Origin: Mycolicibacterium cosmeticum
GTDB taxonomy: Bacteria > Actinomycetota > Actinomycetes > Mycobacteriales > Mycobacteriaceae
Length of the DNA: 64,000 nt
Assembly: GCF_000613185.1 (NCBI RefSeq)
Contig: NZ_CCBB010000001.1
Coordinates: 2,108,001-2,172,000, forward strand
Direction: 5' to 3'
Part shown: one piece after another, positions 54,693-64,000 of the stretch
How the letters are laid out: each line of letters opens with the position of its first letter
How positions within the stretch are numbered: the first letter of the stretch is position 1
Made by a program: the position numbers and the translations under genes
The notes under the pieces: generated by a model
The model's database searches: none
The model's input: the letters and a program-made list of their open reading frames with translations, nothing else
What the model was told of the DNA's origin: nothing

Positions 54693-55487
54693 TCAGGTTC
54701 GGCGCCCGACAGCGGCATCCACCCACGCGGTCAGCTGCGCATGCAGCGGTGCCTGCGCCAGCACCACCCCGTCCAGGGCGTGCACGCGGGCCACCAAGGT
54801 CACCGCCGACAGCAACCAAACACCTTGCGCTGCAAGGAGATCAGCGACGGTCAGCCGACGGTAGGCGACGCGCGGCGCGGTGCCGAACAACGCGGCCACG
54901 GTGGTCCCCGGCAGGATCGGCAGGGTGGGCGGCGGGCTGACCAGAGTTTCGCCGACAGCGATCACCACCGACGACCGCGGCCCCTCCAGCACCTGCCCGT
55001 CCGCGTCCAGATAGATCGCATCGCCGGCACCCCGGTGGGCGGCCTCGCGCAATGCGGCGCAATGCCGGGCGTAGGACAGCGATTTCGCACCGGCCAACGC
55101 CTGAGGCGGTGCGGCGTCCAGCGTCACCGCGGCCACGCCGTCGCGGCGCGCGGCGACCACCCGCTCTGGAACCGCCGAGATCGCCGCGAAACCCACACCG
55201 CCGCCGTGCACCAGCCGCAGCACCGCATCCCGGCCCGGCCACTCGGCCGTGGCCGCCGCGGCCGCCGCGCCGAACGCGCCCGCGTCCGGGTCCGGCAGGC
55301 CGGCGATCCGGGCCGAGGCCACCAGCCGGGCCAGGTGCTCCGACAACAGACACACATGGCCGTCGCGCACCAGCGCGGTCTCGAACACCGCATCACCATG
55401 GGTCAGCGCCGGGTCGGTGCCGCGCACCAGGGGCTCGTCGGCCCCGTGCACCCGGCCGTCGAGGGTCACGATCAGGCCGGTGGGCAT
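54693..55487 (-). CDS. pabC: Aminodeoxychorismate lyase-like class IV PLP enzyme
   Basis: The 264-residue fold-type IV PLP enzyme has the catalytic Lys in AGAKSLSYARHCAALREA and the segment GDAIYLDADGQVLEGPRSSV. It should yield p-aminobenzoate for folate from 4-amino-4-deoxychorismate. Its position matches Rv0812 as I recall it. It is divergent from ygfZ, with two promoters in a 41-base gap. Confidence 0.85.
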   Translation of the reverse strand: MPTGLIVTLDGRVHGADEPLVRGTDPALTHGDAVFETALVRDGHVCLLSEHLARLVASARIAGLPDPDAGAFGAAAAAATAEWPGRDAVLRLVHGGGVGFAAISAVPERVVAARRDGVAAVTLDAAPPQALAGAKSLSYARHCAALREAAHRGAGDAIYLDADGQVLEGPRSSVVIAVGETLVSPPPTLPILPGTTVAALFGTAPRVAYRRLTVADLLAAQGVWLLSAVTLVARVHALDGVVLAQAPLHAQLTAWVDAAVGRRT

Positions 55488-55495
55488 GAGGCCTG

Positions 55496-55501
55496 AGCCT
55501 A
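55496..55501 (-). promoter_or_regulatory. -10 hexamer of pabC
   Basis: TAGGCT on the minus strand lies 8 bases before the pabC ATG. Confidence 0.45.
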
Positions 55502-55516
55502 CTGACGGCGGCGTCG

Positions 55517-55522
55517 TAGTCT
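55517..55522 (+). promoter_or_regulatory. -10 hexamer of ygfZ (leaderless)
   Basis: TAGTCT lies 6 bases before the ATG at 55529. Confidence 0.5.
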
Positions 55523-55528
55523 GGGGAC

Positions 55529-56608
55529 ATGTCCGCAGTTCCCGCCCCCGAGAGCGGTCCCGACGCCGGGGCCGTCTGGCATTACGGCGACCCGTTCGGC
55601 GAGCAGCGCGCCGCGGCGGACGGCGCCGTCGTGGTCGACCGCTCGCATCGGGCGGTGCTCACCCTGACCGGCGGCGAGCGGCGCTCGTGGCTGCACACCA
55701 TCTCCAGCCAGCACGTCAGCGATCTGGCCGACGGCACCGTCGTGCAGAACCTCAGCCTCGACGGGCAGGGTCGTGTGGAAGATCACTGGGTGCAGTCCCA
55801 GCTCGACGGCGTCACCGTGCTGGACACCGAGCCGTGGCGCGGCGAACCGTTGCTGACATTCCTGCGCAAAATGATCTTCTGGGCCGATGTGGTGGTCGAG
55901 CCGGCCGAGCTGGCCGTGCTGTCCCTGCTGGGCCCCGCGCTGTCGGCTCCCGCGGTGCTGTCCGCGCTGGGCGTGGATGCGCTGCCCGCACCGTGGACCG
56001 CTGTCGGGCTGGCCGAGGGCGGGTTCCTGCGCGGCACCTTCCCCGGCGAATACGACCTGGTGGTGCCACGGTCTGCCGTCGACGGCTGGAAGCGCAAGCT
56101 CACCGGTGCCGGCGTGCTGCCGGCCGGGGTGTGGGCCTACGAGGCGCACCGGGTCGCCGCCCTGCGCCCGCGCCTGGGCGTGGATACCGATGAGCGCACC
56201 ATCCCGCACGAGGTCGGCTGGATCGGCGGCCCCGGCGAGGGGGCCGTGCACCTCGACAAGGGTTGCTACCGCGGCCAGGAAACCGTCGCTCGGGTGCACA
56301 ACCTGGGCAAACCGCCGCGCATGCTGGTGCTGCTGCAACTCGACGGCTCCGGGGACCGGCCGAGCACGGGTGATCCCCTGACCGCCGGCGGCCGCACGGT
56401 CGGCCGGCTGGGCACCGTGGTGGATCACGTGGACGACGGCCCCATCGGGTTGGGGCTGGTCAAGCGGGGTATTCCGGCCGATACAGAGCTGAGCACCGGC
56501 GGCGAGGTGACCGTCGCCGCGGTGATCGACCCGGATTCGGTGGCCGCCGACGACCACGTCGGCGCCGGCCGGATCGCGGTGGAACGGCTGCGCGGCGCCG
56601 GCCGCTGA
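55529..56608 (+). CDS. ygfZ: YgfZ/GcvT-family folate-binding protein
   Basis: The 359-residue GcvT-like protein has the hallmark KGCYRGQETVARVHNLGK with the conserved Cys. YgfZ helps assemble or repair certain Fe-S enzymes using folate. It is divergent from pabC, a folate gene, which fits the link with folate. Confidence 0.9.
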   Translation: MSAVPAPESGPDAGAVWHYGDPFGEQRAAADGAVVVDRSHRAVLTLTGGERRSWLHTISSQHVSDLADGTVVQNLSLDGQGRVEDHWVQSQLDGVTVLDTEPWRGEPLLTFLRKMIFWADVVVEPAELAVLSLLGPALSAPAVLSALGVDALPAPWTAVGLAEGGFLRGTFPGEYDLVVPRSAVDGWKRKLTGAGVLPAGVWAYEAHRVAALRPRLGVDTDERTIPHEVGWIGGPGEGAVHLDKGCYRGQETVARVHNLGKPPRMLVLLQLDGSGDRPSTGDPLTAGGRTVGRLGTVVDHVDDGPIGLGLVKRGIPADTELSTGGEVTVAAVIDPDSVAADDHVGAGRIAVERLRGAGR

Positions 56609-56749
56609 CCGTCGCGGCCCGGCCACCGGCAGGGCCTACCAGCGCGGCGCCGCTCGGCACGGTAAAGTGACGGCAGGACAATAAACACACACTCAGATCG
56701 GAGCCGCCTGCACGTTGGGCCGCTCCGTTATTGCGCGAGGGGGTCCCCC

Positions 56750-56926
56750 ATGGGCCGCGGCCGGGCGAAGGCGAAGCAGACAAAGGTTGCTCGTGACCTT
56801 AAGTACAGCTCGCCACAAACCGATTTCGAGCGGTTGCAGCGTGAGCTGTCCAACGCGCCCGAGTCTGATGACTTCAGCGACGGCCTGGCCGATCGCTACG
56901 TCGAAGACGACGACTGGCGCCGCTGA
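56750..56926 (+). CDS. DUF3073 small protein
   Basis: The 58-residue protein (MGRGRAKAKQTKVARDLKYS) matches DUF3073, conserved in mycobacteria (Rv0810c). It has a basic N-terminus and an acidic C-terminus. The ribosome site GAGGGGG is part of the palindrome GGGGGTCCCCC just before the ATG, so it may be hidden in a hairpin. Function unknown. Confidence 0.85.
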   Translation: MGRGRAKAKQTKVARDLKYSSPQTDFERLQRELSNAPESDDFSDGLADRYVEDDDWRR

Positions 56927-56946
56927 CTCCCACCGCGCGGGTAGCC

Positions 56947-56964
56947 CCGCGGTCCTGACCGAGA

Positions 56965-56976
<12 letters not shown>
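56947..56976. terminator. Hairpin between DUF3073 gene and purM
   Basis: CCGCGGT and ACCGCGG, extended by CTGA/TCAG with one mismatch, form a long stem that covers the purM stop. It may end both converging transcripts; there is no U-run. Confidence 0.5.
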
Positions 56977-58041
<1,065 letters not shown>

Positions 58042-58124
58042 CAGGCTAAAGGCTACCGGTCGCACCCCGGACTGGACACCGCTGGGCGGGTCAGTCGCCC
58101 GGTCCGTCGAGGGCGGTGCAGCGG

Positions 58125-59657
58125 CTAGGGCCGTCGCAGCGCCGACGCGTTGTCGTTCGCGTCCTGCAGCGGCATCCCGCTGCGCGCGGCGTTGGCCAGC
58201 ATGTGCTCGATCACGTTCTTACCGAGTGCGCTCTCACCGGGCAGTTCGATCGGGTAGTTGCCGTCGAAGCAGGCCGAGCACAACCGCGACGAGGGCTGCT
58301 CGGTGGCCGCGACCATGCCCTGCTGGCTGATGTAGCCCAGGGTGTCGGCGCCGATCGCGCGCCGCACGTCCTCGAGCATCTCGTCCTCGTCGCCGCTGGA
58401 GCCGTTGGCGATCAGCTCGGCGGGGGTGGCGAAGTCGATGCCGTAGAAGCACGGCCACTTCACCGGCGGTGACGCGATGCGGACGTGCACCTCCAGCGCA
58501 CCGGCCTCCCGCAGCATCCGGATCAGGGCGCGCTGGGTGTTGCCGCGCACGATCGAGTCGTCGACGACGATCAGCCGCTTGCCGCGGATGACTTCCTTGA
58601 GCGGGTTCAGCTTGAGCCGGATGCCGAGCTGGCGGATGGTCTGCGACGGTTGGATGAAGGTGCGGCCCACATAGGCGTTCTTCATCAGGCCCTGCCCGTA
58701 GGCGATACCGGAACCCTGCGCGTAGCCGACGGCCGCGGGGATGCCCGACTCGGGCACCCCGATCACCAGGTCGGCGTCCACCGGGTGCTCACTGGCCAGC
58801 CGGCGGCCGATCTCCACCCGGGTCGCATGCACGGACCGGCCACCGATCACGCTGTCCGGCCGGGCCAGGTAGACGTATTCGAACACGCAGCCCTTGGGCG
58901 TCGGGTTGGCGAACCGGGTGGAGCGCACGCCGTCCGCGTCGATGGCCAGGAGTTCGCCGGGTTCGATATCGCGGACGAAGGACGCGCCGACGATGTCGAG
59001 GGCCGCGGTCTCCGAGGCCACCACCCAGCCGCGGTCCAACCGGCCCAGCGACAGCGGCCGCACCCCGTACGGGTCACGCGCGGCGTACAGCGTGTTCTCG
59101 TCCATGAAGGTCAGGCAGAACGCGCCACGAACGGTGGGCAGCAGCTGGAGCGCGGCCTGTTCCAGCGTCGCGTCGGCGGCACCGTGCGCCAGCAGCGCGC
59201 CCAGGATGTCGGAGTCGGTGGTCGCGGTGGGCGCGCCCCGGGTCTCGATCAGGCCGGCCTCCCTGGCCTGTTTGGCCAGCTCGGCGGTGTTGACCAGATT
59301 GCCGTTGTGGCCCAAGGCAACACCGGTGCCCGCCGCCGTGTTGCGGAACACCGGCTGGGCGTTCTCCCACGTGGTGGAGCCGGTGGTCGAGTAGCGGCAG
59401 TGCCCGATGGCGACATGGCCGGGCATGGCGGCCAGGGTCTGCTCGTCGAACACCTGACTGACCAGGCCGAGATCCTTGAAGACCAGCACCTGCGAGCCGT
59501 CGGCGACGGCGATGCCGGCCGCCTCCTGCCCACGGTGTTGCAGCGCATACAGCCCGTAGTAAGCGAGCTTGGCCACATCTTCGCCTGGGGCCCAGACGCC
59601 GAAGACGCCGCATTCCTCTTTCGGGCTCTCTTCAGGCTCTACCGGCTCGAAGGTCAC
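58125..59657 (-). CDS. purF: Amidophosphoribosyltransferase PurF
   Basis: The 510-residue enzyme makes phosphoribosylamine in the first step of purine synthesis. The catalytic N-terminal Cys is exposed after processing at EECGVFGVW; the PRPP loop LIVVDDSIVRGNT and GQEAAGIAV are visible. I chose the GTG at 59657 because GGGAG precedes it; an ATG at 59717 has no such site. It begins the purF-purM pair. Confidence 0.92.
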   Translation of the reverse strand: MTFEPVEPEESPKEECGVFGVWAPGEDVAKLAYYGLYALQHRGQEAAGIAVADGSQVLVFKDLGLVSQVFDEQTLAAMPGHVAIGHCRYSTTGSTTWENAQPVFRNTAAGTGVALGHNGNLVNTAELAKQAREAGLIETRGAPTATTDSDILGALLAHGAADATLEQAALQLLPTVRGAFCLTFMDENTLYAARDPYGVRPLSLGRLDRGWVVASETAALDIVGASFVRDIEPGELLAIDADGVRSTRFANPTPKGCVFEYVYLARPDSVIGGRSVHATRVEIGRRLASEHPVDADLVIGVPESGIPAAVGYAQGSGIAYGQGLMKNAYVGRTFIQPSQTIRQLGIRLKLNPLKEVIRGKRLIVVDDSIVRGNTQRALIRMLREAGALEVHVRIASPPVKWPCFYGIDFATPAELIANGSSGDEDEMLEDVRRAIGADTLGYISQQGMVAATEQPSSRLCSACFDGNYPIELPGESALGKNVIEHMLANAARSGMPLQDANDNASALRRP

Positions 59658-59802
59658 GATGGCTGCTCCCTGGGGGCTGGGGGTGACGTAACTGAGTTTA
59701 CGGGCAACCACCGTCATTGACGGAATCGAACGGCCGATTGCCCCCTCGTGAACCTCAACAAGGTTGGCGGGTGCGCACATTCCGCCAGCACAGGCGACGG
59801 CT

Positions 59803-59808
59803 ACGGTA
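59803..59808 (+). promoter_or_regulatory. -10 hexamer of DoxX-like gene (leaderless)
   Basis: TACGGT lies 7 bases before the GTG at 59816. Confidence 0.5.
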
Positions 59809-59815
59809 AATGGAT

Positions 59816-61192
59816 GTGAGCCAAGACACCGTCGGCACCGAGAGCCGCCCCGACACGATCACCGAACCGAGCACGGACTGGCGGCCGCTGACGCGCATCG
59901 CGTTCCGATTCTGCTTCTTGTATTTCGGGTTGTTCTGCCTGTGGTTCGCCCAGATCACCTTCGTCTTCACCGGTCCGCTGGCCGTGCTGCTGCCCGCCGG
60001 TGCCGTGCAGTGGCAGATGCTGCTGACGGATCCGTCCAGTCGATGGGTGGGACGGCAGCTGTTCGGCGTGGACGCGCAGCTGCATCCGGGGTCGGGCAGC
60101 GGTGACCAGGCGGCCATCTGGATCGCCATGTTCTGCCTGCTGGTCATCGCCGTGCTGGGCACCGTGGTGTGGTCGCTGCTGGACCGCCGCACGAGCGGCT
60201 ATCCCGAGCTGGCCGTCTGGTTCCGGGTGTTCCTGCGGTTGTGCCTGGGCGGGCAGATGCTGTTCTACGGGGCAGCCAAGGTCGTTCCGACGCAGATGCC
60301 CGAGCCGCCGCTGACCGCGCTGTTGCAGCCGTTCGGGGAGTTCAGCCCCGCGTCGGTGCTGTGGTTGCAGGTCGGCAGCTCGCATCCCTACGAAATGGCG
60401 CTCGGCGCGGTCGAGGTGGTCGCGGGCTTGTTGTTGTTCGTCCCGCGGACCGCGACGTTCGGGGCGCTGCTGAGCCTGCTCAGCATGGCGCAGGTGTTCC
60501 TGCTCAACATGACCTTCGACGTGCCGGTCAAGATCCTGTCGTCCCATCTGCTGCTGATCAGCGCCGTACTGCTGGCGCCGCAGGCCCGGCGGCTGTTCGA
60601 CGCCGTGGTGCTGCAGCGGGCTTGCGAGCCGGTCCCGGTGCCGCCGTTGTTCGCCGGGGCGCGGGCCAACCGCTGGGCGGTCGGGGTGCAGGTGGCCCTG
60701 GGCATCTGGGTGCTGGCCGGTCTGCTGTTGCAGAGCTGGCAGGCGTGGGGCAGCTACGGCGGCGGCCGGCCGAAACCGGAGCTCTACGGGATCTGGTCGG
60801 TCCGTACCTTCGCCCTGGACGGCCACGCCGTCGCGCCCCTGACCACCGATGAAAATCGTTGGCAGCGTTTGGTTTTCGACGAGGTGGGGGCGGTGACCTT
60901 TCAGTCGATGGATGGCCGGCTACACACCGCGCCCGCCGCATTGGACGCCGGCGCCCGCACCCTGGCCCTGACCACACCGCTGCCGACGCCGGACGGCACC
61001 ACCGCACCCGTACCGGACCCGACACCATTCGCCGACCTGCACTATCAGCAGCCCGACCCCGACCGGCTGACGTTGACCGGGACGCTGCGATGTGCCCCGG
61101 TGCGCATCGAGCTGGACCGGGTGGACCCGAACACCTTCCCGCTGCGCAACCGCGGCTTCCACTGGGTGCAGGAATACCCGTACTTCCGCTGA
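59816..61192 (+). CDS. DoxX-like membrane protein
   Basis: The 458-residue protein has about seven hydrophobic segments in the first two-thirds and a soluble C-terminal domain (about 325-458). Segments such as FYGAAKVVPTQMPEPPL and LGAVEVVAGLLLFVPRTA suggest the DoxX/MauE-like group. I chose the GTG at 59816 because TACGGT stands 7 bases before it; an ATG at 59810 is possible. Function unknown. Confidence 0.75.
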   Translation: MSQDTVGTESRPDTITEPSTDWRPLTRIAFRFCFLYFGLFCLWFAQITFVFTGPLAVLLPAGAVQWQMLLTDPSSRWVGRQLFGVDAQLHPGSGSGDQAAIWIAMFCLLVIAVLGTVVWSLLDRRTSGYPELAVWFRVFLRLCLGGQMLFYGAAKVVPTQMPEPPLTALLQPFGEFSPASVLWLQVGSSHPYEMALGAVEVVAGLLLFVPRTATFGALLSLLSMAQVFLLNMTFDVPVKILSSHLLLISAVLLAPQARRLFDAVVLQRACEPVPVPPLFAGARANRWAVGVQVALGIWVLAGLLLQSWQAWGSYGGGRPKPELYGIWSVRTFALDGHAVAPLTTDENRWQRLVFDEVGAVTFQSMDGRLHTAPAALDAGARTLALTTPLPTPDGTTAPVPDPTPFADLHYQQPDPDRLTLTGTLRCAPVRIELDRVDPNTFPLRNRGFHWVQEYPYFR

Positions 61193-61197
61193 CGGCG

Positions 61198-61581
61198 TCA
61201 GTACGGTAGTGGCACCACCGGCAGCCAGTCGGCGATCTCGACGGCCCGGGAGCCGGACAGGCTCATCCCGGACGCCGCATCGATGCTCAGCAGGCCGGTG
61301 GCCACCCGCAGCCAGGTGCGCGGATCGGCTTCGACCACGTTCGGTGGGGTGCCGCGGGTGTGCCGCGGACCCTCGATGCACTGCACCGCGACGAACGGCG
61401 GGACGCGGACCTCGACGCTGGCCCCCGGGGCCAGCGCGGCCAGGGTGCGTGCGGTGAGCCGCACCGCCTCGGCGATCACCGGCCGATCGGGGGCCGGCAG
61501 ACTGTCGTCGCGCAACCAATCGGCGACCGCGAGCACCGCGGCCCGCGTCTGTTCAGGATCTACCGTGCGTCGCGCCGCCAT
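61198..61581 (-). CDS. SCP-like sterol-carrier-fold protein (Rv0807-like)
   Basis: The 127-residue product (MAARRTVDPEQTRAAVLAV) resembles the bacterial SCP-ortholog family found next to purF in mycobacteria. It lies between two genes on the other strand and starts 17 bases from the divergent orphan mce gene. Its role is not known; lipid binding is inferred from the fold. Confidence 0.75.
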   Translation of the reverse strand: MAARRTVDPEQTRAAVLAVADWLRDDSLPAPDRPVIAEAVRLTARTLAALAPGASVEVRVPPFVAVQCIEGPRHTRGTPPNVVEADPRTWLRVATGLLSIDAASGMSLSGSRAVEIADWLPVVPLPY

Positions 61582-61586
61582 CCCAT

Positions 61587-61592
61587 TAGTGT
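61587..61592 (+). promoter_or_regulatory. -10 hexamer of orphan mce gene (leaderless)
   Basis: TAGTGT lies 6 bases before the GTG at 61599. Confidence 0.5.
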
Positions 61593-61598
61593 CGCAAT

Positions 61599-62810
61599 GT
61601 GGCCGCCGACCGCTTCGCAGTGCCTCACCGCACGGTCGGGGCGGTCGCGCTGGCCTTGCTCACCGCGCTGGCGGTGCTCATCTATCTGCAGTTCCGTGGC
61701 GACTTCCGGTTCCGGGCGGAACTGACCGTGCTGTCCCCGCGGGCCGGCCTCGGCGTGGACCCGGGATCCAAGGTGACCTTCAACGGTGTGGAGATCGGCC
61801 GGGTGCACGCGGTGTCACCGTTCGACGTGGACGGGGTGCCGCACGCCCGGTTGACGGTGCAGATCGAGCCGCGCTATCTGGCCCTGATGCCGGCCAACGT
61901 CACCGCGGACATCAACGCCACCACCGTCTTCGGCAACAAGTACATCGCCTTCAGATCACCGGAACACCCTGCCCCGCAGCATATTTCCCCACATGGCGAG
62001 ATCACCGCCACGTGGGTGAGCACCGAGTTCAACTCGCTGTTCGAGACGGTGCTGGCCATCTCGGAGCGGGTCGACCCGGTCAAGCTCAATCTCACGCTGA
62101 CCGCCGCGGCGGACGCGCTGGCGGGAATGGGCAGCAGGTTCGGCCGCTCCCTGTCGGACGCCGGCGACATCCTCGCCGACGCCAACGCCCGCACCGAGGA
62201 CTTCGGGCGCGACCTCCGCGCGCTGGCCGCGCTGGGTGATCGCTACGCCGATGCCGCTCCCGATCTGTTCGACGGGCTGGGCCGGGCGGCGCGCACCGCG
62301 GCCACGCTCGACGACGAGCGCGACGCGATCGATCGCGCCCTGCTGGCCGCCGTCGGATTCGGCGCCGACGGCGGTGACATCCTGGAGCGCGGCGGGCCGT
62401 ATCTGGCGCGCGGGGCCGCCGACCTGATTCCGACGGCGACGCTGTTCGACCACTACAGCCCGCAGTTGCTCTGCACCATCCGCAACTACCACGACGTGGC
62501 ACCGCTGATGGAGGCGACGTTCGGCGGGGACAACGGTTACTCGCTGGATTCGGACGGCACGGTCTTCGGGTTCGGGCTGCCCAACGCCTACGTCTATCCG
62601 GACAACCTGCCCAGGGTGAACGCCCACGGCGGGCCGGAGGGCAGGCCCGGCTGCTGGCAGAAGATCACCAAGGATCTGTGGCCCGCACCGTACCTGGTGA
62701 TGGACACCGGACTGTCGATCGCGCCGTACAACCATTTCGAGTGGGGCTCACCGATTTTCACCGAGTACGTGTGGGGCCGTCAGGTCGGCGAGCCCACCAT
62801 CAACCCGTGA
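61599..62810 (+). CDS. Orphan MceA-type MCE/MlaD-family protein
   Basis: The 403-residue protein has an N-terminal helix (about 11-31), an MlaD domain (LQFRGDFRFRAELTVLSPRA, GSKVTFNGVEIGRV) and the C-terminal pattern GRPGCWQKITKDLWPAPYL seen in MceA proteins. It resembles Mce1A more than the mceA at 3000. No yrbE or other mce genes are nearby, so it must work with a complex encoded elsewhere or alone. Confidence 0.88.
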   Translation: MAADRFAVPHRTVGAVALALLTALAVLIYLQFRGDFRFRAELTVLSPRAGLGVDPGSKVTFNGVEIGRVHAVSPFDVDGVPHARLTVQIEPRYLALMPANVTADINATTVFGNKYIAFRSPEHPAPQHISPHGEITATWVSTEFNSLFETVLAISERVDPVKLNLTLTAAADALAGMGSRFGRSLSDAGDILADANARTEDFGRDLRALAALGDRYADAAPDLFDGLGRAARTAATLDDERDAIDRALLAAVGFGADGGDILERGGPYLARGAADLIPTATLFDHYSPQLLCTIRNYHDVAPLMEATFGGDNGYSLDSDGTVFGFGLPNAYVYPDNLPRVNAHGGPEGRPGCWQKITKDLWPAPYLVMDTGLSIAPYNHFEWGSPIFTEYVWGRQVGEPTINP

Positions 62811-62838
62811 GGGTTGACCTCAACCTTTCTTGAGCTCT

Positions 62839-62844
62839 TACCGT
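62839..62844 (+). promoter_or_regulatory. -10 hexamer of PPOX gene
   Basis: TACCGT lies 7 bases before the ATG at 62852; GGAGG is also present in that gap, so the site may be leaderless or have a short leader. Confidence 0.45.
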
Positions 62845-62851
62845 GGAGGCC

Positions 62852-63265
62852 ATGACCTTCAAACCACACGAACTGGACTTCCTGCGCAGCACGGTGTTGG
62901 GCCGGCTGGCGACAGTCGACCCGCACGGCGCACCTCAGAACAGCCCGGTCGGCTTCACCTACAACGACGAGCTGGGCACCATCGACATCGCCGGCTACCG
63001 GATGTCGGCCAGCCGCAAGTACCGGAATCTGGCGCACAACAACAAGGTGGCCTTCGTCGTCGACGACATCGCCTCGCGCGACCCGTGGCGGGTGCGCTGC
63101 CTGGAGATCCGGGGTACCGCCGAGCAGGTGACGGGCGCCTCCGACCCGGACGGGCAGCTGGATCCGGCGATCATCCGGGTGACACCGCGCCGGATCATCA
63201 GTTTCGGGATCGACGATCAGGACACCGCCCCGCACGACCTGGTGCCCGATATCCGCGACGCCTAG
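62852..63265 (+). CDS. PPOX-class F420/FMN-binding oxidoreductase
   Basis: The 137-residue split-barrel protein (pyridoxamine-oxidase-like, probably F420-dependent) has the motifs GRLATVDPHGAPQNSPVGF and RKYRNLAHNNKVAFVVDD. The substrate is unknown. It overlaps the convergent CPBP gene by four bases (63262-63265). Confidence 0.87.
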   Translation: MTFKPHELDFLRSTVLGRLATVDPHGAPQNSPVGFTYNDELGTIDIAGYRMSASRKYRNLAHNNKVAFVVDDIASRDPWRVRCLEIRGTAEQVTGASDPDGQLDPAIIRVTPRRIISFGIDDQDTAPHDLVPDIRDA

Positions 63266-63861
63266 CGCCGCCGCTGCACCACCAACGCCGCGACGGCACC
63301 CGCCTCGTTGATCGCCAGGTGCACCAACATGGGCGCCAGCAGACTGCCCGATCGCCGGTACAGCCAGTCGAATGCCCAGCCGGCCGCCGCGGTGGCCACG
63401 ACCGTGGCGGCTACTGGCTCTCGCGTACGCCGCGCGTCACCGATGTGGCTGAGCCCGAACGCGATCGCCTGGATCAGCCGGCCGGCGTGCGGGCCGAACG
63501 CCGCGGCGGTGACGCTGCCCAGGCCGGCCCGGAACGCCGCCTCCTCGGCCCACACGGTGGCCAGCGGGATGCGCAACACCAGCCAGCGCAGCGGGTCGGC
63601 GGGTAGCTCCCGGGCCGCCATCCCGGCGCGCACCGGCGGCAGCGCCGTCGAGGCGGCCACCCCGACCGCGATCGGCGTGGCCACCGCCAGACCCAGCCGT
63701 ACCCCGGAACGCAACGCCGGGCGCCGCACCCCGACGGTGGCACCGCTGAGGGCCAGCACGGCCGTCGCCGCGGCGGCCAGCGCGGGCGCGCGGGTCAGCA
63801 CCGACTTCCCCGCCGCCACCGCCACGGCCAGTGCGACGGCCCGGGTCATGGTGGCGGACAT
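63262..63861 (-). CDS. CPBP family intramembrane metalloprotease (Rv0804-like)
   Basis: The 199-residue membrane protein has about six hydrophobic segments and the CPBP motifs EEAAFR, FGLSH and HLAIN expected for the glutamate/histidine active site. Members process prenylated or other membrane substrates. Its ATG overlaps the stop of the upstream gene (TGATG). Confidence 0.87.
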   Translation of the reverse strand: MSATMTRAVALAVAVAAGKSVLTRAPALAAAATAVLALSGATVGVRRPALRSGVRLGLAVATPIAVGVAASTALPPVRAGMAARELPADPLRWLVLRIPLATVWAEEAAFRAGLGSVTAAAFGPHAGRLIQAIAFGLSHIGDARRTREPVAATVVATAAAGWAFDWLYRRSGSLLAPMLVHLAINEAGAVAALVVQRRR

Positions 63862-64000
63862 CAGTATTGGTCGTCGCTGTCGTCGCGGTGCAGGGCGGCC
63901 CGCACCCGTTCGGTGTCCGCCGGGGTCCAGCCGTCCGGCGGCGCGACGGCCACCCAGCCGTCGAGCACCGAGTCGCCGTAATTGTGGCCGTGGCCGCCCG
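63861..64000 (-). CDS. C-terminal end of an unidentified gene, cut by window edge
   Basis: An open frame enters from the right and ends at 63861, giving about 46 residues that finish with WTPADTERVRAALHRDDSDDQY. It overlaps the CPBP start by one base, so the two are coupled. Too little is visible to name it; it could be any gene on the purL side of the locus. Confidence 0.6.
   Translation of the reverse strand, partial: GGHGHNYGDSVLDGWVAVAPPDGWTPADTERVRAALHRDDSDDQY

Noticed and set aside
59658..59815. Purine riboswitch upstream of purF
   Set aside because: The gap is short and shows no aptamer-like three-way junction that I can recognise.

Overview
The window is high-GC actinobacterial DNA that most probably comes from a rapidly growing mycobacterium (Mycolicibacterium type). 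The reasons are an mce/yrbE operon, mycothiol synthase (mshD), the acyl-ACP desaturase desA1, LmeA, LCP ligases, a PknB-like kinase, many GTG starts and many leaderless promoters. The stretch from about 33.1 kb to 63.9 kb follows, in inverted orientation, the gene order I recall from M. tuberculosis Rv0826 to Rv0804: MpaB-like/TetR, desA1, dus, LCP, phoU, pst genes, mshD, glnR, lmeA, thiX, cysA2, sseC, nitrobindin-like, pabC, ygfZ, DUF3073, purM, purF, SCP-like, CPBP protease.

Region by region. Bases 1-5.9 kb (minus) hold the start of an mce operon (yrbEA, yrbEB, mceA-D, the last cut by the window edge). From 6-11.6 kb there are a UBP zinc-finger protein, a CrtI-like FAD oxidoreductase with a TetR gene, and a TetR-P450-SDR operon; both TetR genes lie next to clear palindromic operators. 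From 11.6-16.4 kb there is an envelope group: a CtaG-like membrane protein, a divergent UppP, an LCP ligase, a VWA protein and a small secreted protein. From 16.7-19.5 kb there is a MarR/NmrA-like/arylsulfotransferase-like lipoprotein unit. From 19.6-29.2 kb there is a catabolic island: an amidase facing a tightly overlapping seven-gene minus-strand operon (IMPase-like phosphatase, small membrane protein, sodium:solute symporter, M20 carbamoylase-like hydrolase, amidase, two choline/aminoglycoside-kinase-like phosphotransferases), with a divergent HutC-type GntR regulator and a palindromic operator. I regard this as the best candidate for an undescribed pathway.

From 29.4-31.5 kb there are a thioesterase, small cysteine-rich ORFs of unknown origin, and tRNA genes (Glu-Asp-Phe on minus with a terminator; Lys on plus). 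Next come truncated haemoglobin GlbN and a membrane Ser/Thr kinase, then the conserved desA1-to-purF block. Two regulator-plus-effector cassettes sit within this block: MarR with a zinc-type dehydrogenase between phoU and pstB, and MarR with an MFS exporter between pstS and mshD. The cysA2 sulfur operon begins with a leaderless ORF carrying seven consecutive cysteine codons, a known class of cysteine-sensing attenuator. The right end has a DoxX-like protein, an SCP-like protein, an orphan MceA-type protein, a PPOX protein, a CPBP protease and the tail of an unidentified gene.

Starts were chosen from Shine-Dalgarno sites, ATGA/GTGA overlaps and, in about a dozen cases, a TANNNT hexamer 6-8 bases before an ATG or GTG. 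No insertion sequence, CRISPR array or recognisable prophage was seen.
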